From the NCBI RefSeq assembly GCF_900478135.1, contig NZ_LS483470.1, forward strand, positions 1,546,501-1,610,500: a stretch of DNA of 64,000 nt, read 5' to 3'. The notes beneath the pieces are model-generated. The model was not told the origin of the DNA and did not search any database. It worked only from the letters and a program-made list of their open reading frames with translations. Source of the stretch: Leminorella richardii (GTDB taxonomy: Bacteria; Pseudomonadota; Gammaproteobacteria; Enterobacterales; Enterobacteriaceae). Positions 54,774 through 62,650 of the stretch are shown piece after piece (position 1 is the first letter of the stretch; every line of letters begins with the position of its first letter). A program made the position numbers and the translations under genes.

Positions 54774-54792
54774 TTTGTGATGACCGATCAAT

Positions 54793-56163
54793 TTATTTGA
54801 GAAGGTCGACCATCTCTACCGCGTAGCCAACGTAGTTAGCCGGGGTCATGGTTTTCAAACGCGCTTTCTCTTCTGTCGGCAGCTCAAGGCCGTCAATAAA
54901 GCGGTGCATGTCAGCCTCTGTAACGCGTTTACCGCGAGTCAGCTCTTTCAACTTCTCATAGGGCTTTTCGATGCCATAGCGGCGCATGACCGTCTGAATC
55001 GGCTCAGCCAGTACTTCCCAATTTTGGTCGAGTTCTTCACGCAGGCGGCCTTCATTCACCTCAAGCTTGTTAAGGCCTTTCATTGTCGACTGATAGGCGA
55101 TCAGGGCATAGCCAAGGCCAACGCCGAGGTTTCTGAGTACCGTGGAGTCAGTCAGGTCGCGCTGCCAGCGAGAGACGGGCAGTTTACTCGCAAGGTGACC
55201 AAGTACAGCGTTAGCCAGACCAAGGTTGCCTTCGGAGTTTTCAAAGTCGATAGGGTTAACCTTATGAGGCATGGTTGAGGAGCCGATTTCCCCGGCAATG
55301 GTCTTTTGCTTAAAGTGGTTCAGCGCAATATAGCCCCAGACGTCGCGATCGAGATCCAACAAAATGGTATTAAAACGCGCAACGCAGTCAAACAGCTCGG
55401 CAATATAGTCGTGGGGTTCAATCTGTGTCGTATAGGGGTTCCAGGTGATGCCTAAAGAGGTCACGAACTCTTCGCTAAAGGCGTGCCAATCAACTTCCGG
55501 ATAGGCGACCACGTGAGCGTTATAGTTGCCTACTGCACCGTTGATTTTGCCAAGAATATCTACCTGAGCCAGCTGAGCGTACTGACGCTCCATGCGGTAG
55601 GCCACGTTGGCCATTTCCTTGCCGATTGTGGATGGCGTAGCGGGCTGGCCGTGGGTGCGGGAGAGTAGGGGAATATCGCGATATTGAGAGGCCAAAGATT
55701 TCACTTTATCAATAACGGTGCGCCAGTTTGGCAGCAGAACGTCACGGCGAGCGGTGGTCAGCATCAGGGCGTGAGAAAGGTTATTGATATCTTCTGAGGT
55801 ACAGGCGAAGTGGATAAACTCCGAGACGGCGTTAAGCTCTGCTACGCCAGCCGCTTTCTCTTTCAGAAAGTATTCGACGGCTTTCACATCGTGGTTGGTA
55901 GTGCGTTCGATAGTCTTGATTCTTTCTGCATCCTGCAGGCTGAAGCCGGTAACAATCGCGTTAAGGTAATCGTTTGCTTCTTTGCTAAAAACGGGAACTT
56001 CTTTAATGTGTGCGCAGCTAGCCAGCTTCTGAAGCCAACGAACTTCAACCTCAACGCGGAACTTCAGTAAACCGAATTCGCTGAAAATAGCGCGCAGAGC
56101 GCCAACTTTGTCGCCATAGCGTCCATCAATCGGCGATACGGCGGTCAGTGAAGATAATTCCAT
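54793..56163 (-). CDS. purB: Adenylosuccinate lyase PurB
   Basis: The start at 56163 (MELSSLTAVSPIDGRYGDKV) gives 456 residues, the E. coli length; the longer frame to 56280 runs back into hflD. The fumarase-superfamily signature is GSSTMPHKVNPIDFENSEGNLG, with catalytic His regions TNHDVKAVEYFL and RTHGQPATPSTIGKE. It acts twice in purine synthesis, on SAICAR and adenylosuccinate. AGGAG lies 6 nt upstream. It follows hflD by 26 bp and probably shares its transcript. Confidence 0.97.
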   Translation of the reverse strand: MELSSLTAVSPIDGRYGDKVGALRAIFSEFGLLKFRVEVEVRWLQKLASCAHIKEVPVFSKEANDYLNAIVTGFSLQDAERIKTIERTTNHDVKAVEYFLKEKAAGVAELNAVSEFIHFACTSEDINNLSHALMLTTARRDVLLPNWRTVIDKVKSLASQYRDIPLLSRTHGQPATPSTIGKEMANVAYRMERQYAQLAQVDILGKINGAVGNYNAHVVAYPEVDWHAFSEEFVTSLGITWNPYTTQIEPHDYIAELFDCVARFNTILLDLDRDVWGYIALNHFKQKTIAGEIGSSTMPHKVNPIDFENSEGNLGLANAVLGHLASKLPVSRWQRDLTDSTVLRNLGVGLGYALIAYQSTMKGLNKLEVNEGRLREELDQNWEVLAEPIQTVMRRYGIEKPYEKLKELTRGKRVTEADMHRFIDGLELPTEEKARLKTMTPANYVGYAVEMVDLLK

Positions 56164-56189
56164 CAGTAGGACTCCTGAAGTCTGAAAGT

Positions 56190-56813
56190 TTAACGATGAG
56201 AAAGAATTTGGTGCACCTGTGAAAGCAGGCGACTGCGTGAAAATACAAACTGTAGCCGACGCCCGCCGACCTGCTGCCACAGCACGGCAGCGCGGATCCC
56301 CGCCAGCAGGGCTGCGCGCACTTTTGCCTGAACCAGCGGTTTCTGTAGCGCTTCAGGGGATCCCGTCACCTGAATTCTTGGCCCCAGCGGACTAATCACA
56401 TCGACGTAAATGTCGGCCAGAGCGTGGGTTACCGTCTCGGAATCAATGTCGAAGTGTATAAGCTGGCGTTCAACTTGAGAAATACGGTTAGACAGTTCGT
56501 TCAGTGCCTGAGGATTCGCAGAAAGCTTGCGTTCAAGGACTGTCAGGCTAAGCAGGTAGCGGGTTAGGTCGGCACTGAGGGATTTACGGTTGCTGGCAAA
56601 GACGGCCGGAAGGGTTTCCAGTCCGAGACGAAGATCGCTTTCTTGACCGAAAATAGCCAGCGTGGTGGGCGAATCCGTCACCATAATACTGCGAAGAGAG
56701 ACATTTAATGCATGTGCATCGTATTGTTCTCCAAGCGCGAGTTGTTGAACCAATCGAGCGGACTGGGCAACGCCAGCCAGCGCGATCGTAATGTCATAGT
56801 AGTTTTTGGCCAC
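56190..56813 (-). CDS. hflD: HflD, lysogenization regulator homolog
   Basis: 207 residues match HflD: MAKNYYDITIALAGVAQSAR, SLTVLERKLSANPQALNEL, and DVISPLGPRIQVTGSPEALQ then VRAALLAGIRAAVLWQQVGG. It is a membrane-associated helical protein that counters phage lambda CII in E. coli; its host role is unclear. It is 2 nt from mnmA and 26 nt from purB, as in the conserved rluE-nudJ-mnmA-hflD-purB run. Confidence 0.95.
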   Translation of the reverse strand: MAKNYYDITIALAGVAQSARLVQQLALGEQYDAHALNVSLRSIMVTDSPTTLAIFGQESDLRLGLETLPAVFASNRKSLSADLTRYLLSLTVLERKLSANPQALNELSNRISQVERQLIHFDIDSETVTHALADIYVDVISPLGPRIQVTGSPEALQKPLVQAKVRAALLAGIRAAVLWQQVGGRRLQFVFSRSRLLSQVHQILSHR

Positions 56814-56815
56814 GG

Positions 56816-57919
56816 TTAGTCCTGTAAACGTTCTTCAATAATGCCGCCGCCGAGGCACACTTCGCCCTGATAAAAGACCGCGGACTGCCCTGGAGTAACT
56901 GCCGCAACCGGCTCATCAAAACGAACCTCTAGGCGATCCGGCCCCAGAGGCACAACAGAACAGGGGATGTCCTGCTGGCGGTAGCGAGTTTTCACCGTGC
57001 AGCGGAAAGGTTCAGTGACTTCATTTCTGTCAACCCAGTGCAACTGTTGAGCGATAAGCCCGGTTGAAAACAGGCTGGGGTGATTGTGCCCCTGAGCGAC
57101 AATAAGGCGGTTAGTGGTCAAGTCTTTGTCGACCGTGTACCAAGGGTCTTCGCCGCTGTCTTTCAGGCCGCCGATGCCAAGCCCTTTACGCTGGCCTAGG
57201 GTATGGTACATCAGCCCTTGATGTCGACCGACCACTTCACCATCGACAGTGACAATATCCCCCGGCTGGGCGGGCAGATAGCGGGCAAGAAAGTCTCGGA
57301 ATTTGCGTTCGCCAATAAAGCAGATACCGGTAGAGTCCTTTTTCTTTGCTGTCGCCAAATCGAGCGTTTCAGCAATGCGGCGCACTTCCGGTTTTTCCAG
57401 TTCACCGACGGGAAACAGGCTTTGGGCAACTTGCTCATGGCTTAGCGTATAGAGAAAGTAGCTTTGGTCTTTGTTTTCATCGACGCCGCGCAGTAGTCGG
57501 CTTTTGCCATCAATGTCCTGACGGCGGACATAGTGACCGGTAGCGATGTAGTCCGCGCCCAAATCCTGAGCGGCAAACTCCAGAAAGGCTTTAAACTTGA
57601 TTTCTTTATTGCACAGAATGTCTGGGTTAGGCGTGCGCCCGGCGCGGTATTCCGCCAGAAAGTGCTCGAAAACGTTATCCCAGTATTCTGCGGCAAAGTT
57701 AATGGTGTGCAGTTCAATCCCTAAGCGATCGCACACAGCCTGAGCGTCGGCCAGATCGGTCGCCGCCGAACAGTACTCATCAGAATCGTCTTCTTCCCAG
57801 TTTTTCATAAACAGGCCAACGACCTGATAGCCTTGCTGCAAAAGCAGATGGGCCGAAACGGAAGAATCAACACCGCCGGACATTCCGACAACGACTTTTT
57901 TCTGACGATTATCTGACAT
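56816..57919 (-). CDS. mnmA: tRNA-specific 2-thiouridylase MnmA
   Basis: 367 residues (368 in E. coli). PP-loop VVGMSGGVDSSVSA binds ATP. The catalytic cysteines are in GRTPNPDILCNKEIKF and KKDSTGICFIGE. C-terminal beta-barrel parts complete the family layout. It thiolates U34 of tRNA-Lys, -Glu and -Gln, with sulfur from TusE (gene at 39433). Confidence 0.97.
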   Translation of the reverse strand: MSDNRQKKVVVGMSGGVDSSVSAHLLLQQGYQVVGLFMKNWEEDDSDEYCSAATDLADAQAVCDRLGIELHTINFAAEYWDNVFEHFLAEYRAGRTPNPDILCNKEIKFKAFLEFAAQDLGADYIATGHYVRRQDIDGKSRLLRGVDENKDQSYFLYTLSHEQVAQSLFPVGELEKPEVRRIAETLDLATAKKKDSTGICFIGERKFRDFLARYLPAQPGDIVTVDGEVVGRHQGLMYHTLGQRKGLGIGGLKDSGEDPWYTVDKDLTTNRLIVAQGHNHPSLFSTGLIAQQLHWVDRNEVTEPFRCTVKTRYRQQDIPCSVVPLGPDRLEVRFDEPVAAVTPGQSAVFYQGEVCLGGGIIEERLQD

Positions 57920-58049
57920 AGGGATCTCGTGTAGCTACCTTGTGTGACTGTCTCACATGATGAAAAAATTCTGCTGTTGCCATACAGCATAATAACCAAC
58001 GATTCTATCACGTTGTAGAGCCGTTGGCACCGCCAATCGAGTTCCTGTT

Positions 58050-58502
58050 CTATCCGTTAAAATGAGCCAGAATTTCCAGCGGATAGCGCTCTGGCTGCAA
58101 ATAGTGCAGCAGGCATTCTTTCACCAGAGGTGAACGAAGATTGGAGGCGGAGAGGATTTCTTCTTTACTCAGCCACAGGCAGCGGTCGATATCGCTGTCG
58201 TTTGGTGAAGCCTCAACGAGATGCTCAAGATCGATAGCAAAGGTGAAGCGAATAAACGGCGTGCCGTCAGGGGCAAGCCACTGGTAGATACGAAGCAGCG
58301 TTTGGGGCTGGGCGCGAATGCCTGTTTCTTCCCACCGCTCACGGACGGCGCCTTCCAGTACGGTTTCCCCCGCCTCCAAATGTCCGGCGGGCTGATTTAG
58401 CGTTGGGCGGCCGTTAATCCGCTCTTCTACCATTAAAAAGCGACCTTCTGCCTGAACAACACAGGCGAGAGTGACATGGGGCTTAAACTGAGTTTCAGAC
58501 AT
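58050..58502 (-). CDS. nudJ: Phosphatase NudJ (Nudix hydrolase)
   Basis: The start at 58502, with GGAGAG 11 nt upstream, gives 150 residues; the frame to 58556 lies inside rluE. The Nudix box GHLEAGETVLEGAVRERWEETGI is intact (G-x5-E-x7-REUxEE). NudJ hydrolyses thiamine pyrophosphate precursors and nucleotide tri/diphosphates to monophosphates. It overlaps the end of rluE by 8 nt. Confidence 0.94.
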   Translation of the reverse strand: MSETQFKPHVTLACVVQAEGRFLMVEERINGRPTLNQPAGHLEAGETVLEGAVRERWEETGIRAQPQTLLRIYQWLAPDGTPFIRFTFAIDLEHLVEASPNDSDIDRCLWLSKEEILSASNLRSPLVKECLLHYLQPERYPLEILAHFNG

Positions 58503-59118
58503 CGTGCACTTCTCTCCATTCTCCCGGTTGAAGATTTTCCAGGCTCCAGCAGTCAACGCTATAGCGGATAAGACGCAGAGTAGGGAAGCCTATGTGAGCC
58601 GTCATTCTGCGAACTTGGCGATTTCGACCTTCTCGAAGTGTGATTTTAATCCACTGTGTGGGAATCGACTTCCGCTCGCGGATAGGCGGTTCGCGTTTCC
58701 ACAGCCATTCTGGTTCATCAACGAGTTCAGCGCCAGCGGGAAGCGTTGGGCCGTCGTTAAGAGTCACTCCCTGACGAAGTTTTTCCAGTGAGGCATCGTC
58801 AGGGATCCCCTCAACCTGAACAAAATACACTTTACCCGTGTCATGTTGCGACTGTGTTAATTTTGCCTGTAGGCGACCGTCGTTAGTTAAGACAATAAGC
58901 CCTTCACTGTCGCGATCGAGGCGGCCGGCAGCGTAAACGCCGGGGATGGGCACGTAGTCTTTAAGGGTTCGTCTTCCTGCTTCATCGGTAAACTGAGGCA
59001 AAACGTCAAACGGCTTATTGAGCAGAATAACGCGGCGCGGCCCTTTGTATTCTAAAGATTTTTGTCTTTTTGGGCGGCGTCGGTTGGCAGAATGCTTTTT
59101 AGTGGCTAATGTTAACAT
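58495..59118 (-). CDS. rluE: 23S rRNA pseudouridine synthase RluE
   Basis: 207 residues of the RsuA/RluBCEF family: RVILLNKPFDVLPQFTDE, catalytic AAGRLDRDSEGLIVLTNDG (Asp in GRLDxDSEG), and the C-terminal REGRNRQVRRMTAHIGFPTLRL. RluE modifies a single uridine (2457 in E. coli numbering) of 23S rRNA. It has a basic N-terminal tail. Divergent from icd, the conserved enteric arrangement. Confidence 0.95.
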   Translation of the reverse strand: MLTLATKKHSANRRRPKRQKSLEYKGPRRVILLNKPFDVLPQFTDEAGRRTLKDYVPIPGVYAAGRLDRDSEGLIVLTNDGRLQAKLTQSQHDTGKVYFVQVEGIPDDASLEKLRQGVTLNDGPTLPAGAELVDEPEWLWKREPPIRERKSIPTQWIKITLREGRNRQVRRMTAHIGFPTLRLIRYSVDCWSLENLQPGEWREVHDV

Positions 59119-59248
59119 GATGTTTTGTGCGTTGAATCGTTAAATCATTATACCCGAAAACATTTTTTATTGGCGGTGAGAATTTATTCAAGTAGTATCC
59201 TCTCTGTCTTACAAAAAATTAACAAACGGGTCCTCAGAGGAGAGTTTG

Positions 59249-60502
59249 ATGGAAAGCAAAGTTGTTGTACCGGCTACAGGCACGAAAATTACGATTAATG
59301 CCAAGGGTAAACTCGACGTTCCGCACGATCCTATTATCCCCTACATTGAAGGTGACGGCATCGGCGTTGACGTAACGCCGGTCATGATTGAGGTTGTTGA
59401 TGCTGCTGTACAAAAAGCTTACGGCGGCAAGCGTAAAATTTCCTGGATGGAGATTTATACTGGGGAAAAATCCACTGAACTGTATGGTAAAGATGTCTGG
59501 CTACCTAACGAGACACTGGACTTTATCCGTGAATATAAAGTGGCAATCAAAGGGCCTCTCACTACGCCAGTGGGCGGCGGTATTCGTTCCCTTAACGTAG
59601 CGCTTCGCCAGCAGCTGGATCTCTATATTTGTCTGCGTCCGGTTCGCTACTACGACGGCACTCCGAGCCCGCTAAAAAATCCTGAGTTGACTGACATGGT
59701 CATTTTCCGTGAAAACGCTGAAGATATTTACGCTGGCGTTGAGTGGAAAGCGGGAACGCCAGAAGCAGACAAAGTGATTAAGTTCCTACAGGACGAAATG
59801 GGCGTGACAAAAATTCGCTTCCCTCAGCAGTGCGGTATCGGTATTAAGCCGTGCTCAGAGCAGGGCAGTAAGCGCCTGATCCGCGCCGCGATTGAATACG
59901 CCATTGATAACGGCCGTGAATCCGTCACGCTGGTTCATAAAGGCAATATCATGAAGTTCACTGAAGGTGCCTTTAAGGACTGGGGCTATCAGTTGGCAAA
60001 AGAAGAGTTCGGCGGTGAGCTGCTGGACGGCGGCCCGTGGATGAAAATCAAGAACCCGAAAAACGGCAAAGACATCATTATCAAAGACGTGATTGCAGAT
60101 GCCTTCCTGCAGCAAATTTTGCTGCGTCCGGCGGAGTATGACGTTATCGCCACGATGAACCTGAACGGTGACTATATTTCCGACGCACTGGCGGCACAGG
60201 TTGGCGGTATCGGCATTGCGCCGGGCGCCAACATCGGTGACGACTGCGCGCTGTTTGAAGCGACTCACGGCACTGCGCCTAAGTATGCTGGACAGGATAA
60301 GGTCAACCCGGGCTCGGTCATTCTGTCCGCAGAAATGATGCTGCGCCACATGGGCTGGTTCGAAGCCGCCGACCTGATTGTTAAAGGCATGGAAGGGGCG
60401 ATTGCCGCCAAGACCGTGACCTATGACTTTGAACGCCTGATGGACGGCGCTAAGCTGCTGAAATGTTCAGAGTTTGGCAAGGCGATGATTGCGAATATGT
60501 AA
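59249..60502 (+). CDS. icd: NADP-dependent isocitrate dehydrogenase
   Basis: From the ATG at 59249 (GAGGAGAGTTTG upstream) the product is 417 residues. Substrate loop TTPVGGGIRSLNVALRQQ keeps the serine phosphorylated by AceK. HKGNIMKFTEGAFKDWGY and NLNGDYISDALAAQVGGIGI cover the metal site. ATHGTAPKYAGQDKVNPGS holds the NADP-specific residues. It catalyses isocitrate to 2-oxoglutarate in the TCA cycle. The C-terminal region used as a phage integration site in E. coli is intact, and no prophage is seen after it. Confidence 0.98.
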   Translation: MESKVVVPATGTKITINAKGKLDVPHDPIIPYIEGDGIGVDVTPVMIEVVDAAVQKAYGGKRKISWMEIYTGEKSTELYGKDVWLPNETLDFIREYKVAIKGPLTTPVGGGIRSLNVALRQQLDLYICLRPVRYYDGTPSPLKNPELTDMVIFRENAEDIYAGVEWKAGTPEADKVIKFLQDEMGVTKIRFPQQCGIGIKPCSEQGSKRLIRAAIEYAIDNGRESVTLVHKGNIMKFTEGAFKDWGYQLAKEEFGGELLDGGPWMKIKNPKNGKDIIIKDVIADAFLQQILLRPAEYDVIATMNLNGDYISDALAAQVGGIGIAPGANIGDDCALFEATHGTAPKYAGQDKVNPGSVILSAEMMLRHMGWFEAADLIVKGMEGAIAAKTVTYDFERLMDGAKLLKCSEFGKAMIANM

Positions 60503-60525
60503 TCCTCTGGTTTGCTGGAAATGTT

Positions 60526-60552
60526 AACGGGAGCTTGATGCTCCCGTTTTTT
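60526..60552 (+). terminator. Terminator of icd
   Basis: AACGGGAGC / GCTCCCGTT with a TTGAT loop, followed by a T-run. Confidence 0.92.
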
Positions 60553-60720
60553 ACTTCTGACTGAAGAGGTTTATAGGTAAATCAGGATATTAAAGGCGAA
60601 AGGGAGCTTCTCGATAGTCATATTCAATGTGGATGGTTTATACAGTGCAACGCATTTCGCAACCTGTTAAAATTTATTTCGTGTGATTAAATGTATTTTA
60701 AAGGATTAAGGGGGGGAGTG

Positions 60721-61080
60721 ATGGAGAACGATAACAATCTCGCATTACAGAAAGGGCAGGCTAAAGTAGGGGTAATTTTAGCTCTATTTGGAACTGGGCT
60801 TCCTTTTCTAGGGCTGTTAAGACAGCTTATTGAGCCAACTGGCGACAAAGAAGTCATTCTTATCTTGGGGGCAGTAGTTACGCTTTTTTTTGTTATATCT
60901 CTCATCTTGCTGTACTCCATTAAACAAATAGCGGTAATAGAAAAAAGAAGATTTTGGTCTAGGCTCCAGAAAAGATTTGGAATTCTTTTTTTGTTTTATC
61001 CATTTGTGGGTTTTTTGGCTAGCATATTTCTTATTAAAGCAGGAAATACGGGCTTAAAAACAATAGGCTGTGAAAAATAA
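60721..61080 (+). CDS. Small membrane protein of unknown function
   Basis: From the ATG at 60721, preceded by AAGGGGGGGAG, the product is 119 residues. It has three or four hydrophobic helices (about residues 15-35, 45-68, 88-108) and a basic middle loop (EKRRFWSRLQKRFG). I recognise no family. Its lower GC content than icd suggests acquired DNA. Confidence 0.65.
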   Translation: MENDNNLALQKGQAKVGVILALFGTGLPFLGLLRQLIEPTGDKEVILILGAVVTLFFVISLILLYSIKQIAVIEKRRFWSRLQKRFGILFLFYPFVGFLASIFLIKAGNTGLKTIGCEK

Positions 61081-61245
61081 AAGTCACAGAATTTGTTTTG
61101 GTTCGCTTCCAAGATGAATAAAGGCTTTTTCGCACAATATGTTGACTAACCGCTTCGGTGGTTTTTTATTTCTAACTGAATATCACGTCTTGTGGGCGTG
61201 GTTATCGATTTTTTGGCTATGCCGGAAGATATTTTCTTGCCTAAG

Positions 61246-61743
61246 TTAATGTTGTGAGAATGATAGTAGAACAGTAGTTGAACTATAAAGCCCAACACCA
61301 TATATCAGATGTGTTAGAAGACTTAATAAGCGTGCCAGCCATGGGCGGGGTGTACGGGACGCTGCTATGCCAAAGCCAAACGCGGGCTGCAGAATCATCA
61401 GTGGAGCAGGTAAAGTTAACAAGCCTGTCAAAAGCCCTGTTAAGAGAGAAGGTTCATGGAACCAGGCTGAGCCGTTCAGCATAATCGGTACAGAAGCAAA
61501 AAGGAGCCCGGTCAGATAGTGGAATGCCCAGCCAGTAAAAATTTCTCCACGCACTGGTGATGTTGAGACGATTGTGCGATGTGATAGTTTTCCTCTAGGA
61601 ATCCATAAAATCCATCGACCAACAAGAGAATAGTTCAACGGTGGGATATTAAGTATATGCTTCTGACCCAATGACCATAAATCCATGGTCAGTGTTGCGC
61701 CGATACCTGTTATGACAATTTGAAGAGCAAGAATTATATCCAA
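61246..61743 (-). CDS. DUF2938 membrane protein
   Basis: A TTG at 61743 with AGGAA upstream gives 165 residues beginning (M)DIILALQIVITGIGATLTMDL. The frame open to 61860 would overlap the divergent MerR gene and is not preferred. Family motifs are LVGRWILWIPRGKLSHRTIV, PVRGEIFTGWAFHYL, LILQPAFGFGIAASRTPRPW-type and THLIYGVGLY. Four or so membrane helices. DUF2938 has no known function, but it is often next to a MerR-type regulator, as here. Confidence 0.8.
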   Translation of the reverse strand: MDIILALQIVITGIGATLTMDLWSLGQKHILNIPPLNYSLVGRWILWIPRGKLSHRTIVSTSPVRGEIFTGWAFHYLTGLLFASVPIMLNGSAWFHEPSLLTGLLTGLLTLPAPLMILQPAFGFGIAASRTPRPWLARLLSLLTHLIYGVGLYSSTTVLLSFSQH

Positions 61744-61791
61744 TGTCTGTTTCCTTTTTTGATGGAATGCTAAGCTGAGAACTAGTGTGCA

Positions 61792-61811
61792 ACTTAAAGT
61801 AAGGTTCAAGT
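61792..61811. promoter_or_regulatory. Candidate MerR-type operator
   Basis: ACTTAAA and TTCAAGT arms (6 of 7 pair) separated by 6 nt lie between the divergent DUF2938 and MerR genes. On the minus strand TTGACT sits just upstream as a -35, so the palindrome falls in the promoter spacer, the usual MerR arrangement. No good -10 is seen. Confidence 0.45.
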
Positions 61812-61816
61812 CAACA

Positions 61817-62215
61817 ATGAAAGAACTCGATATCAGAGAAATTTCTGACCTGTCTGGCATTAAGCCTTCAGCATTGCGGTTTTACGAAAAGAAGGGATTG
61901 ATCAAACCTGTTGGTCGAAATGGTCTGAGAAGGCAATACAATGAAAATGTGCTGAGTAAATTGCAGCTGATCACGCTGGGACAGGCTGCAGGATTTTCTC
62001 TGAATGAAATAGCTGTAATGTTTGGGGCGGAGGGCAAGATTGCTATTAACCGTGAGCAGCTTCACCAGAAGTCTAAGGAAATTGACGGCACGATTCGTAA
62101 GTTGAAGCTGTTAAGCCTAGGGCTAAAGCATGCTGCTCGGTGTACAGAACCGGAGCATACTCATTGTGAAGAATTCAAAAAAATTGTCTCAAGAGGGCTT
62201 CGGCTCATCAGATAA
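61817..62215 (+). CDS. MerR-family transcriptional regulator
   Basis: The start at 61817 (MKELDIREISDLSGIKPSAL) gives 132 residues; the ATG at 61787 is less likely. The winged HTH is typical: SALRFYEKKGLIKPVGRNGLRRQYNENVLSKLQLITLGQAAGFSL. A coiled-coil helix follows and a C-terminal tail has Cys/His residues (ARCTEPEHTHCEEF), which might sense metal or oxidants. It is divergent from the DUF2938 gene, its likely target. Confidence 0.88.
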   Translation: MKELDIREISDLSGIKPSALRFYEKKGLIKPVGRNGLRRQYNENVLSKLQLITLGQAAGFSLNEIAVMFGAEGKIAINREQLHQKSKEIDGTIRKLKLLSLGLKHAARCTEPEHTHCEEFKKIVSRGLRLIR

Positions 62216-62650
62216 CTATTTCTCAACGGTGTAGTTCTTAATTTATTTGGTCTCCGATGTTTTTTGTCGTTTCTGTTTCTGTATAGATTGCTTCTGTAAA
62301 TCTGACCATAGTGCCATTTCTTGTAAATAATTTTATTTAAATTGTTTTTAATTTGTAATTAAATTGTTTAATTTGATTTTTTTAATTAATTTTTCTCTTA
62401 TTTTCTGAGCGTTTAAATAAGATAAATTAGAGTGCTCACTCAGATTCTTAAGAAAAATATTATATTTTTTAATAAATATAAAAATGTAATTATCAGACTG
62501 GTGTTAACTTTGCGTTATTTTTAGAAAAAACAAATTTATGTTGATTTAATTAAATGTGAAATATAATAAAAACGCTTTTGATTCTTTGTTTTGATAATTT
62601 TTTAGAATCGATTTTATAAGCGAAGGATTCTTTTTAAGGGACTGATATAT
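62216..62650. other. AT-rich region upstream of the autotransporter
   Basis: 435 bp, very AT-rich, no gene seen. It presumably carries the promoter of the autotransporter gene. Confidence 0.5.

Noticed and set aside
59855..60349. 164-codon antisense frame within icd
   Set aside because: icd is unmistakable on the plus strand; the antisense product matches nothing.
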